Source: Isoetes taiwanensis (Eukaryota > Streptophyta > Lycopodiopsida > Isoetales > Isoetaceae). From it: DNA of 64,000 nucleotides. Shown piece after piece: positions 47,101 to 58,576 of the stretch. The stretch lies in assembly GCA_021234155.1 (NCBI GenBank), contig JAJEKV010000035.1:7931891-7995890 (forward strand). Direction: 5' to 3'. Position 1 is the first letter of the stretch. Every line of letters starts with the position of its first letter. The notes under the pieces were generated by a model. It did not search any database, was not told where the DNA came from, and worked only from the letters and a program-made list of their open reading frames with translations. Position numbers and translations under genes: made by a program.

Positions 47101-47996
47101 TGCTGCACTAGCCAATTTCGAAGCTAGATTATTATGCTACACTTTTATGCATAAGCTAACATGCTACAGTACTTCTGTATTATTTTCTAAGCTGGTTCTA
47201 TTTTTTTACAGGCACATTCAGTCATATCCATGGCATATGCTCCAGCATGTGACCTTCATCTAGAAGTTACTTGCAGAAATGAGGCTTAATCTCGAAGTTA
47301 CTTGCAGAAGTGAGGCTACCCAGAAAAAAGAGAAGCTGCTTTATGAGGTTCCTTGAGAAACTCCACAAATCCGTTCCTTTAAGTTTCTCTCTCCATTTAG
47401 TAAGGTTTACAGTTCAAAACAAAGAGGCATGTTAATTTGTTATTTCCATGTTTTGTTAAGTTGCTTAATGTGTTTCAATATCAGAGGAACGAGGCTGTAT
47501 CTTTTAGGATTCATACACGTTCTAGAGATGAAAATGAGCTAGAATAGAAGCAGGTTGAATCGAACTGGTGCTAGGTATCCTGTAGATACCGTGGAGACGT
47601 GGTTTCTGAGAGTTTTTTTCCCCCTTCCTGCTCTGGTACAGACTGTATTTAATCTATTCTCATGCTCTGTAGCAGATATGGTGAGCTTCTGGCAGCTCTA
47701 AGCATGCTGTCATATCGGCTATGGCTTCTGATGCATCGGCTGTGTAGGGATGCCTTCATATGGGAAATCTAGGTCTATGCTTGAATATCTGAATATGCAG
47801 AGTATTATAATAAAGCTTCTATTATCACATGGACATCCATATCACCATCTCTGCTTTGAGTTTGCTTGGATTCAACAACATGAATCTGTATTTGAATAAT
47901 ATTCCTGTAGTATTACACCAATCCATGAAGGCAAACCCATAAATATTTTCTTTCTTAAGTTCTTATTTGATCACAAGTTGCAGCTACTAATGCCAT
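44156..47996. other. Non-coding interval
   Basis: No supported gene in 3.8 kb. It begins with a dispersed-repeat relative of 11387-11520 at 44400-44530. Two TGCTTATGTAAGT-like motifs occur near 44790-44833. A perfect 6-bp hairpin GGTATC/GATACC with loop CTGTA is at 47574-47591. Open frames are below 100 codons and show no domains. Confidence 0.4.
44400..44530 (+). repeat. Dispersed repeat, copy 2
   Basis: TATTGTTTAAATTCGGTTTT and TTTTCTAAGGTTTTGGGGTT match the segment at 11387-11520 in order. Confidence 0.45.
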
Positions 47997-48015
47997 CGAT
48001 TCGCGTAGCGAATCG
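47997..48015. other. Perfect 8-bp inverted repeat
   Basis: CGATTCGC, spacer GTA, GCGAATCG. Could form a tight hairpin. It has no U-tract and no adjacent gene. Confidence 0.6.
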
Positions 48016-48034
48016 CCATTCTTGCACGAGACGA

Positions 48035-48077
48035 GCATGCATGCATTGCATGCGTCGCATGCATGCATCGCATGCAT
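48035..48077. promoter_or_regulatory. Cluster of GCATGCA (RY-type) motifs
   Basis: At least five overlapping GCATGC/CATGCA motifs in 43 bp. CATGCA is the RY element bound by plant B3-domain factors. No gene start is evident downstream, so this may be just low-complexity sequence. Confidence 0.35.
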
Positions 48078-48229
48078 TTCTAGGCCGTTCATCAGGTTGA
48101 GGGATCGCTACTTATTGCAGAGTTCTTCATCGACGTTTCATCGGCGCTTTCTCATCTCTCAGCAGTATCCATGGCTCCCACCCTCCCCCCCTTAAAATTG
48201 TTATTTATATGTTCATATTTGTTATAATT

Positions 48230-48325
48230 GTCGCGTGGCACGCGTGACAAGCCCCTCGCTTTTTCGAGGTGTAAATGTTGTTTTTTGTCGCGTGGCACGC
48301 GTGACCAGCCCCTCGCTTTTCGAGG
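48230..48325. repeat. Duplicated double-hairpin module (57-bp period)
   Basis: Each unit begins with GTCGCGTGGCACGCGTGAC (48230-48248 and 48287-48305), an 8-bp stem with two G-U pairs if RNA, and continues with CCTCG/CGAGG around a 5-6-nt T-rich loop (48254-48269; 48311-48325). Confidence 0.7.
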
Positions 48326-48460
48326 TTTTTTCTCTATTGGTTTTTCTGTTGGTGATGTGCAGGTCCAGGGGTGATGCGCGACTTCGGTATTCTCGGTGGA
48401 GCGTGGGTTTTCTTTGGGAACATTTAGCAGCCCTGCGTTGTCCAAGCCCCTTGCCAAGAT

Positions 48461-48523
48461 TTTATCGCTAGGGTTTTTCCTCGAAAACCCGAAAGGGCGG
48501 GGTTTTTTAATCCCGGCGATAAA
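48461..48523 (+). other. LINE-type compound stem-loop (copy 3)
   Basis: Closing stem TTTATCGC/GCGATAAA encloses AGGGTTTTTCCTCGAAAACC and a GGGGTTTTTTAATCCC arm. The inner sequence is shared with the LINE 3' UTRs at 531-595 and 43389-43453, while the closing stem differs but still pairs. Confidence 0.6.
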
Positions 48524-48707
48524 CTCTCGGCAGGTACACTAGCCAACATCTATAGCACACAATTTTATTTGGGGTCCAGGTGTTATAACTGGATATTCCC
48601 TATGTTTTTCATTTTTTGGGTAGCCTGCGATGTGCAGCTACCCACCCTATACTATTGTAGAAAAAACTGCTGAGATGCTTTCTCATCTCTCAGCAGTATC
48701 CATGGCT

Positions 48708-50297
48708 TCTATTCTTTGATCTCATGCGGAGGAGGGGCTTCTTCTTGCATGAGCTACGCTTTCTTGGCCTTTCCTATCCTTTCTAGTCTCTTCTATCTTT
48801 GCCCTTTTGTCCAGCCTAGGACAATCTTCAACCTTTTCTCCTCGGATCTAGTATTTGAAGTTCTCTGGTATCGGGATGTTGCTGTGTTCATGCGAGTCGT
48901 AGTGCAAGAATGTTGCATTAGACATATTATTCTTGAAGATTCGAGACGCTTTGTTTTATGGCAACAATGAATAAGCATATTGGATTCTTTCATCAAATTA
49001 TAGTTTCTCAATCACGTGTTAACAAACCATTCATTCACATAGGCAATCTACAAATGATTCAGAATGCAGATTACATTAGATTGAAGGAAAAAACGAATTG
49101 ACATTCTCTTTGGGGTTGAAAGTTACTTTAACATTTCATGCACTTAACATATATTGGTAGTATAATATCATGCGCTTAACATGTCACATTGCACTTTAAG
49201 GGTTTCAATTGTGGCGTTTCCTATATTAATGTCAGTGTTGTGTTGTCCCATTGCACTTAAGGCTTTCAATTGCCACATTTCTAATGGCAACTTCACCTTT
49301 CCAGAAACTAAACCTTAGAACATGACAAACATTTGGACGCATTGCTAGCGTTGCTTTCTTATATTATTGCTTTCTTTTATTGTCGACTAATTAAGTTCCT
49401 ACAAACAACTATATCACTTCAAAACTACATCATAAAATGCTAAGAACACACAAGTTCCTGCATTCCATCATTCACGTATCTCAAAACTTGAGAGCTATGG
49501 TCACTATCTGGCAAATTTAAATGCATAAATTGGCTCATGCTATTAGCTCTTTCTTGATCACATAATGTCCATTTCAATATTCCTATCCCAACGGCATTAA
49601 CAATTTCATCAGCTAAGATTATTAGTTCAACAACAAATTCTTATAGTGTATCGTAATAATTTCATTCCAAATAATTTCTTTCCCTCTCAAAGCATTGTCA
49701 ATACCAACCACTCCAAGACCATAGTCTTTTATAATATACAGGCATCTTCTTGGAAACATGAGACTTCAACTACGACCATAAGGGATCGCACAATTCTAGA
49801 TGCCACTACATACACTTATAACTATACTTCTGTTATTTACAATGTGGATAACCTTTATGTTATTTATATATGACCTTTGGCAAATCTCACACATTCTCAG
49901 ACTAATATCCTAAATAATACCTACCACTTTTCACGCCTAACGCACATTATCCCAACATTATAGATTGCATTCCTCTTTAAACTGTCGCTGGAGCCCACTT
50001 ATCATTGTGCTCATCATTTCCCTTCATATATAGCAATTACCACCATCTGTGAAGATTCTTTTCAAAATGACCAATCGTACAGTACCTTAACCACAAATCA
50101 ACAAATCATATCCTCACAAATTTGAACTCTAATTCATCTCAACTACTTGCATATCAAAACACAACAAAATGTGAGTATTTGTACATAGTCCAACAAAATA
50201 CCACATACACAAAACTAATGAATTACCCTTGCCCCCTCCAACCGCCGTTGATTGTTCTACCCAACCATCACACAACGATCTCTTCAAATGTTGAAAA
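48708..50297. other. Non-coding interval
   Basis: No supported gene. The strand becomes A+C rich from about 49400 to 50300, a composition unlike the flanks, and may be the body of the Helitron-like element ending at 50325. Confidence 0.35.
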
Positions 50298-50325
50298 GCC
50301 CAGCAACGCCGGGCACCATAACTAG
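50298..50325 (+). mobile_element. Helitron-like 3' terminus
   Basis: Hairpin GCCCAGCAACGCCGGGC (50298-50314) and CTAG (50322-50325) followed by T. The terminal 28 bp resemble those at 4538-4565 and 15383-15410 but the upstream body does not, as expected for different elements of one family. Confidence 0.45.
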
Positions 50326-51383
50326 TTAAACTTGAAAGTGCTATAGGAACTTTAAGATGACTTATATTCAATACACAATATGCATACCTACTGTCAGCAT
50401 CGCCACCATGGAAGACTACAAAAGCTTCTGGAAGACTACATTTTCTGGAATACACGAGTCAATTAGAGTAGACTAATTCATATGAAGCAAGCACAAGCAA
50501 AAACGTTAGGGATCTTGAGCTAAATAACTAGAATGGTAGCTAACCTTTTCTTCCACAAATTAAACGCATTTAACCAAGAAGACAGAGCATCCTAAAGGAT
50601 GAATAACTCACAAAAAGATCTTTATAAACCATACTCGTCAGGGGCTACTTCAGTGTACGGAGCCTAAGAATGGGACAAATTTAAGACTATCTTCTGCATG
50701 GACAAATGCAAATATGGAGAAACGCAAAGGATACATATAAATAATGGAATCATGCATTAAAAGAAACATAAAGATGCATGTAAGATTAATAACAAGGCAT
50801 CTCTAGAATCAACATTGTAACACTTAAAATGGAGGACCTTCAACCTTCTATGCTCTTGCATGGAACAATGCAAGCACACGTAAAAAAAGATTCTGCCAAA
50901 GAACAAACCAATTAATCTAAGGCTAGTTGTGTAATAATTTTCATCCGCTTGATCCTAGATTTTGAATTTTGCTAGGATATACAAATATTGGTGCTACATC
51001 TAATGCAAACAACTTGATAAAAAGTACATGCCCGTGCTGAAAGGTTTACAGAAAGGATCCAGAACAAGCCTATCTCCAACTATATAGGTCTAGTCAGAAA
51101 AAGGATAAAACAGTGAGATGGATAGGAGTTTACTGGAATTAAACCAACTATGTAGCCTATGAATAATAACGCTGCGTTCCACTTGTCTCACCTTCTTCAG
51201 TTTCAGCAAGCAAAAAGGTGGAGGAACGATTGGAAACGGAACCGTTGGTCTCAGTAGAAGGAAGATAAGACAATTCAAAGGAAGATAATACAAACTCCCT
51301 CTTTGAACGATCTTCAAGACTGGCATTGAGTCCTACAGCACAAGCTTCTGCTATTTATGTTAAAACTCTGTTTCTGCAAAATA
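50326..51383. other. Non-coding interval
   Basis: No supported gene. Only short open frames without domains. Confidence 0.35.
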
Positions 51384-51499
<116 letters not shown>

Positions 51500-51722
51500 T
51501 AGCAATTGCCATTGCCTAAATACATTTTATGAAAAAACGACTGATTGCTGCCCTTTGTTGCCTTTCTTAGGAAATAATATGAATTTCAGAACAAAGGCAT
51601 AAGATTTATTCAATATCAGATGCTTAACAAAGCAACACAAGACACACTCATGAACCTTAGAGAATTAGATATGCAAAGAAGTGTTAAAGCTTAAACCAGT
51701 GAAATATTCAATATGTACATTA

Positions 51723-52130
51723 TTATAGCTCGGTATTGACCCGTTCACTGTAGCAATCAATTGCCAAAACAATCTTCACCCTAATTGATGAATTAAGTAA
51801 AGATCTCCTCCTTATGCTGCTGGATGCTTCGCGCATGCTCCTGGAGCGCACTGGTCGGCTGGAGCTTGGGCCTCTTCCTGGTTTGTACAATCTGCTTTGT
51901 ATCTGCTGGAACTCTTCCTCTGGGATGATGGGTTCCTGTTGTTGATCGATCTCCCTTATCTGCTGATAAGCTGCTATATCTGACATTGTCTCCCGGCGTA
52001 GGAGTGTCGCTCTGCTAACTCCCTTGGAATTTCCTGATAGGAGTAGTCGATGAAGTCGTTGCCCTGCTCTTTTGCAATTAAGCCTAAGAGCTCGTCGATC
52101 CTGAGGCCTTCTTATGTAGCACAATAACAC
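51723..52130 (-). CDS. Unrecognised open frame
   Basis: 135 codons on the minus strand. The central part is Gln/Glu-rich (IREIDQQQEPIIPEEEFQQI) and the C-terminal part Ser/Arg-rich (RPVRSRSMREASSSIRRRS). The start lies in the first tandem unit of the 52.1-kb array. No known domain. May be a chance frame or a retroelement gag-like remnant. Confidence 0.2.
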   Translation of the reverse strand: MLLCYIRRPQDRRALRLNCKRAGQRLHRLLLSGNSKGVSRATLLRRETMSDIAAYQQIREIDQQQEPIIPEEEFQQIQSRLYKPGRGPSSSRPVRSRSMREASSSIRRRSLLNSSIRVKIVLAIDCYSERVNTEL

Positions 52131-53766
52131 GGGGTTCCAGGGGGATTTGATATGGATATAAAAATAACGCTTCCTGAAACCATAGACGATATCTCTAAAA
52201 TAATTGATGTTATTAATAAAAACATAGATTTAAGATAAAAAATAGTGATTATATTGGTCAAAGTAGTTTTATTAAGACTTTCAGTTATTTTGGTAGAGGT
52301 TCGAGCCCCTGTATTTTATATTCTAAAACATTAGGCGAAGCCATATAGAGGCTCGATATTCCATCAAAACCTTAGGCAAACGAGTATTTCTTATTTCAAA
52401 ATCATAGACGCCCCCAATCATAAATGACCATAAACGAAAGAGGAGATGCCCAGGGGCATCAACATATGGTCTGGGCTGTAGGTTCGACGGATCCGATGAC
52501 TATGGTAGTCCAAGGTGCACCTCGTTCACAATATGTAGCACAATAACAGGGGGTTCCAGGGGGATTTAATATGGATGTAAAAATGACAATTCCTGAAACC
52601 ATAGACCGTATCCTTAAAATAATTGAATGAGTTGTTATTAAAAAAAACATAGATTTAATATAGAAAATAATCACGTTAGCTTATTGATTATATTGGTTAA
52701 AGTAGTCTTACTAGGACTTTCAGTTTTTTTGGTAGAGGTTCGAGCCCCTATATTTCATATTCTAAAACCTTAGGCGAAGCCATATCGATATTCCATTAAA
52801 ACCTTAGGCGAATGCGTATTTTTTATTTCAAAATCATAGGCGCTACCAATCATAAATGACCATAAGCGAAACGAGAGGTGCCCAGGGGCATCAACATACG
52901 GTCTGGGCCGTAGTATCAAAGGATCCGACGACTGTAGTAGTCCAAGGTGCACCACATTTAGAATATGTAGCACAATAACAGGGGGTTCCAGGGGGATTTG
53001 ATATGGATGTAAAAATAACAATTCCTGAAACCATAGAATATATCCCTCAAATAATTGAATGAGTTGTTTTAAAAAAAAACATAGATTTAAGATAAAAAAT
53101 AATTATGTCAACTTACTGATTATATTGGTCGAAGTAGTCTTATTAAGACTTTCAGTTATTTTGTTAGAGGTTCAAGCCCCTGTATTTCATATTCTAAAAC
53201 CTTAGGCGAAGCCGTATGGAGACTCGATATTCCATCAAAACTTTAGGACAATGCGTATTTCTTATTTCAAAATCATGGGCGCCCCCAATCATAAATGACC
53301 ATACGCGAAATGAGAGGTGCCCAGAGCATCAACATGCGGTCTGGGCCATAGGATCGACGGATCCGATGACTGTGGTAGTCCAAGGTGCACCTCATTTAGA
53401 ATATGTAGCACAATAACAGGGGGTTCTAGGAGTATTTGATATGGATGTAAAAATAACAATTCCTGAAACCATAGACTATATCCCTAAAATAATTGATTAA
53501 GTTGTTATTAAAAAAAAACATAGATTTAAGATAAAAAATAATCACGTTATAGCTTAATGATTATTGGTCAAAGTAGTCTTATTAGGACTTCCAGTTATTT
53601 TGATAGAGGTTCGAGCCCCTGTATTTCATATTCTAAAACCTTAGGCGAAGGATATTCCATCAAAACCTATTTCAAAATCATACAATCCCAATCATAAATG
53701 ACCATAAGCGAAACGAGAGGTGCCTAGGGGCATCAACATATGGTCTGGGCTAGGATCGACGGATCC
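52112..53766 (+). repeat. Four tandem ~437-bp units with tRNA-like box
   Basis: Units start at about 52112, 52532, 52965 and 53404 with TATGTAGCACAATAACA. The last is shortened. Each holds GGTTCGAGCCC-type sequence (52298, 52737, 53169 with TTCAAG, 53608), matching the RNA polymerase III B box. About 45-55 nt before it is an A-box-like TAGCTTAATGATTATTGG in the fourth unit. The units also end with a conserved CATCAACATA-GGTCTGGGC stretch. Units are around 85-90% alike. This is a tRNA-derived or tRNA-like tandem repeat, with SINE origin possible. Confidence 0.7.
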
Positions 53767-53995
53767 CACGACTGTAGAGTATGCACAATATTTTCTCTGC
53801 AGGATCTAGATACTGAGGCTGAGAATCATGTGATGAACCTTCACAACTTTAACACTCCTCCTCCATCACATAATTCATCAACTTTCAATCATGTCTTAAA
53901 TTGGTAGAATTTTCTTTCAGGTAAAGCTTTTGTGAAGATGTCTGCAATATGTTGTGTTTTATTAACATACACCATTTGCACATAGTTCTTAGATG

Positions 53996-55410
53996 TCAAA
54001 TCCTTATAAAGTGAATATTCAGCTCAATATGCTTGGTTCGCTCATGATCCACTGGATTCTTGACAATGACAATACAACTTTGACTATTTGTTAAGATTTG
54101 TGTTGGCCATGTTTGCTTACAGTTCAATTTATCTAGTAGTCTTCTTAGCCATGTTATTTCCTTAACAACTAAGGATGATGCTGCATACTCAGCTTCTGCT
54201 GAGGTCATAGCTATAGCACTTTGCGTCTTGTTCCTCCATGTGATTACACCACCCACCACCTAGAAATATTGCATAGCCTGAAGTTGATTTTTTGGAAGCC
54301 AAGTTTCCTCCCCAATCTGCATCTCTGTATGCGTATAGTTTAAAATCATAGGTGACTCCATCATATTTTGTCCATTTTAAATACTTTAGGACACGCTTTC
54401 TTGCTATCCAGTTAGCTTTTGTGGGGTTGTGGCACCTCTTGCTCAAGATATTAACCACATAAGAAATATCTGGCTTAGTATTATTAGCCAGAATAAACAT
54501 CCAATTCCATGTCACTGACATCCTTTTCTGTAAGAGGCGTTTTTGCAATCAACCTATGGCCAGGCACTATGGGAGTCTTAGTTGGATGTGCTTCAGTTAA
54601 ATTAAACCTCTTAAGTATATTTTCAATGTGCAAACTCTGCTGCAATTTCAGAATCCTTTTCTCCCTGTTTCTAGTCACTTCTATTCCCAAGAAGAATTTC
54701 AATTCTCCAAGATCTGACATTTTGGACCTCGATTTCAATATATCTTTGCACTTATTTAGCATATCTGGTGCATTTGTTGCCATGATACAGTCATTTACAT
54801 AAAGGGCAATGATGCAAAAATCTTTTCTAATTTGATACCTATACAGGTTTCCCTCATTTCTCAACTTCTCAAATCCTTGATCCCTGAGGAAATTATCTAT
54901 GCAAATATACCATTCTCTGGGGGATTGTTTCATGCCATATACTGCCCTATTGAGTTTCCAGACCATGCCTGTACCTTGCTCATACCCTGGAGCCTATTCC
55001 ATGAACATCTTTCCTTCTAGTTTTGCATTGAGAAAAGCCATTTTGACATCCATATGGTGTAGCCCAAGATCTAAAGCATTTGCAAGAGATAGCAAAATCC
55101 TTAAGCTTGTGAGTTTAACAATTGGGGAATAAGTTTCGTCATGGTCCCTTCCTTTCTCTTGGGTATATCCTTGTGCCACAAGGTGTGCCTTATACCTTTT
55201 GCTCCCATCCGAGTTTGCCATGATTTTATATAGCCATTTTACCTTTTTTCCTGTTTCTCTTTCCATTTTAGTAACATATTGTTTGAATGCAGTCAGAGCT
55301 TGGGATTTTCGTTCTAGACAGTAGCACTTGCATTTTTTGCTGTGATCATCAATAAAAGAAACAAAGTACTTTTTACTTGTCCACCCTTTCACATTTAAAG
55401 GGCCACACAA
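53996..55410 (-). pseudogene. Copia pol (integrase-RT-RNase H), broken
   Basis: The first piece (54994-55410) starts in the integrase core (KYFVSFIDDHSK) and passes directly into the RT N-terminus (AHLVAQGYTQEKGRDHDETY), so the rest of the integrase is deleted in frame. The next piece (54484-54966) has the RT continuation with YGMKQSPREWY and the catalytic box as YVND in place of YVDD. Then come the linker frame 54189-54548 and the RNase H piece 53996-54259 with TSAEAEYAA and KHIELNIHFIR. Four frames would have to be joined, and the catalytic Asp change also argues for death. Confidence 0.85.
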
Positions 55411-55550
55411 GTCTTTGTGAACTCATTTGAGTACGTCTTTGGCTCTTGTTTTTGCTTTCATAAATAGCAATCTGTTTAATTTTCCAAGTATACATCCCTC
55501 GCATATAAACATATTCTTCCATTTAATCCACCCCTTCTTTACAAGATATT

Positions 55551-56870
55551 TTAAATTGTTACAATGTGTATGTGCCAACCTCTTGTGCCAAAGTTCAACT
55601 TAGTTGAATCTAGAGTATTCACACTGTTGCATATCATGTTATTCATTTGAAACAAATTTCCACAACATTTTGCACGAAACTTTAATTCATTTCCAAAGTA
55701 AATGTTACAAGATTTTGAGTCAAATGTGACTCTGTAACCCAAATCTACCAACTGGCTGACCGAAATCAGATTTTTTATAATTGTCGGAATACATAGAACA
55801 TTCTCAATGTCAACAATGTTTCCATCAAGATCAACTAGTTGCAGCAACCCCCTCCAGTCGATTTCTTGAAGATTTCCATTTCCCACTTGGATTCTTCTAG
55901 GATGAGTGGTTGCTAAATTCTTGAGCAGATCAGTAGATTGTACTACTGATCATTCAGCTCCAATATCAACGACAAGAGGATCACATTTATTAACATCTTT
56001 ATTTTTATCAATAACTGTAAAAGCATGCATTACCTCATCATCATCTTCATCCTCATATTTTTCTCTCTTCCTTTTCCCTTGCAACATAAGTTTCAGCTGG
56101 TTTCTTGCCTCATCCCCTGCTTGAGTTCCCCCTCCCTCCTCTGGTTGTGGACCCTTTATTTTTACCAGTCCATAGTCTCTAAGAGTGGGATATTTTGCTG
56201 CCATATGGCCTTTTCCTCCACAAGTGTAGCAGTTAAACTCCTTTTGTAGCTTAGGACACTCATTTTTTAAATGTCCAGTCTCTTGACAATTGTAGCATGT
56301 GATTTTATCTCTTTTTTCAGCAAATAGAATTTTAATGGGCTCTTCCCAATCTTTCATTATTTTCTTATGTTCAAACTCTTTCTAAGTATGTTTCAGCTTC
56401 TTCCCTTGACTTACTCATATTTCTAATAAATAAGGCAAGGTTTTCATTTTCACTGACAGCTCTAGAGATCTATAGCACTTAGCTTCATTCTGACACGTTC
56501 ACTCCAGTCCCATATAAATCAGCAATGATGTTATCAAATTTGTTAATGAATTCTGCTACATCTCCATCCTCTTTTAATTTTAGCCTCTTAGTTCATTTTC
56601 AAGCAAATCAATTTGTAATGAGGTATTTTCTTCAAAATATTTCAGCAAAGAGAACCACACCTGTCTTGGACTTAGATTTCTTAATTTAAGTCTGATAGTA
56701 GGACTAACCTTACAAGAGATTATTCCCTAGGCTTCTTTGACCTTTGAATACAATAATCTTCCAGCTCCCAGTTCAAGAGCCTTTGCACCGGAGCAAAAAA
56801 GCTGTTCTACAAATAGCCTTTGATTCAGTCCTCTTAGATTCTAAATACGATATAAGGAATTCTAAATACT
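55551..56870 (-). pseudogene. Copia gag and protease region, broken
   Basis: Piece 55950-56357 has the CCHC knuckle CYNCQETGHLKNEC and a second degenerate one (CYTCGGKGHMAAKYP, last Cys replaced by Tyr), and runs into the protease start PLVVDIGAE where D-S/T-G is replaced. Piece 55551-55886 has the pre-integrase segment with ENVLCIPTIIKNLISVSQL. Gag N-terminal remnants with LSPRQVWFSLLKYF lie at about 56560-56700. Confidence 0.8.
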
Positions 56871-56900
56871 CTGCAACTAAACCTCAATCTTACCTCTTGC

Positions 56901-58434
56901 AGCACTTCCAGCAGAGTTCTTGAGGAATCTTCCCCCTTCTCGACCACCTACAGCAAAACAGTGGTGCACCCATATTTGCCTTCGACCATATAAGGACATT
57001 TTGATTCAAAAAAAAACCCCTAACCAGTCACGGTATTGTATTATACGGCTGGAATATTATACGGCTGGAATATGGCTATTGAGAGATGCTTTGGCAGAAG
57101 CTGCCCATAAAGGTCCTTAGGGACTATAACCTTCCCTCATAACCAGTGGTTTGATGATGAATGTATGGAGCTCAAATGCTCTCTTCGACATGTCATTGAA
57201 ACTGCATTGCACCCAAAGATGGAGAAAAACTGGCGAGGGCTTCTCATTGAGATGAAAAACTCCGCCCTTGCGAATTTTCGAGGAAAATCCTAATGGAAAA
57301 CAGTCGCCAACATTCTCTAGAAATGTATGTAGCACCTAAACCAAAATGGAGACAACTCGAATATGTTGCCCCAAACAAAAAGTTGAAGCACGCAAAGGTT
57401 GAAGCTCGATTCCTGACATACATTAGCCAAGAAACGCTTTAAAACAAACACGATAACAAGGAGGACCACATCGAGAAAGAAATAACAGCCGACCAATTGG
57501 GAACCGTCCACTTATATATTGTGGGCGTAGACAAGTCTACCATGACACCATTCTTCATATATAAACAATACTTGAGACAATTAGCCCTTGAGAGTATCGA
57601 GTAATGACTTCGCTCCATGCTTGGACTCTAATCCGACTTGGAAATCAGTGGATGATTGTGTAACTGAACTTTTCAACGATTTGATTACACTTATTCTTGC
57701 TATCCATATTGAAAACCTAAAGTTGCCATAGGCTATCTTCAAGGCACATAAAAATACTATGAAGTGGCTAACTAATGTAGCAAGTTGTGCGTTCTTGCAA
57801 ATTGCATTGCTTATTATTAAAGCCTTGCAAGCTATTGTTTCTTTATTGTGAGCGAAATGTAATATGCGATCAATCTATTCTGAGGTTTTAAACGTCAAAA
57901 CTAGAAGTTTTTAGGCAGTAGACTCCACTATAGAGCTTGCTTTAAACCCGCCAGAGAAAATTTAGGACATATTTATAGGGGATATTATGAGATGCTATGA
58001 GGTTAGCCCTCTTTTTAGTGCTGATACCGTGTTTGAGGCAATATCGTGGCGTATCATACAAGCATTCAAACATGCAAGATACAATAATTCTTGTTTATGT
58101 ATTAAATTTTATGATGATGGCAATGCATCCTTTGAATGGAAAAACGTGAACCACAATCTGCAATGTGGTCGATGGTATCTACATTTGACTTACTCATTTG
58201 GATTGAATGGTTACTAGCACATAGTGGCGGAGGGTTCTTTATTTGCTAACACCCATCAATTTATTGATGATCTGTGTTCTATGAACAACTCTAACATGTT
58301 CAGGTTTTTATGATCGGGAACTACATTGGATCCCTCAAATCCATTTACTATTTATCTGCTAAATCTTCTAAAGATCAAACTTGAAATTGAGGACGTGGTT
58401 CGATGTGCTGAAGCATCTTATTGTACTAAGGCAC
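56901..58434. other. Interval with possible LINE linker fragment
   Basis: On the plus strand about 57134-57290 reads NQWFDDECMELKCSLR, a pattern like the W-[FW]-D-x-[ED]-C linker between LINE endonuclease and RT. No RT follows. A 76-codon frame at 57987-58217 (WRIIQAFKHARYNNSC) is unrecognised. Two 16-bp copies of TATACGGCTGGAATAT occur at 57040-57072. Confidence 0.35.
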
Positions 58435-58576
58435 TTTTTTTTTTTTTGAAGAACTGTGTCATCAATATATTAAAAGAATGGTAATGTTACAAAGCAAGTG
58501 AGGAGGAAGGAGAACTGCCCCAAAGAGATAGCGATACCTCGATACTCCACAATAAACTCACAGAAAAACTGCGACT

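Larger units (their letters stand above)
48146..48707. mobile_element. Insertion-like segment bracketed by 31-bp direct repeats
   Basis: Identical 31-bp copies (48146-48176, 48677-48707; starting GCTTTCTCATCTCTCAGCAG) enclose 500 bp. Inside are a duplicated double hairpin (48230-48325) and the LINE-type 3' stem-loop (48461-48523). No protein is encoded. It may be a SINE-like element mobilised by the LINE family. A 31-bp target duplication would be long for this class, so a simple duplication is also possible. Confidence 0.45.
53853..56900 (-). mobile_element. Decayed Copia LTR retrotransposon (minus)
   Basis: Domains appear on the minus strand in Copia order: gag, zinc knuckles, protease, integrase, reverse transcriptase, RNase H. 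A PPT-like run (GGAGGAGGAG at 53864-53874 on the minus strand) is followed by TGTTAAAG, a possible start of the 3' LTR, but the LTR is cut short by the tandem array at 52.1-53.8 kb. No 5' LTR or PBS was found near 56.9 kb. Many stops and shifts mean it is inactive. Confidence 0.85.
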
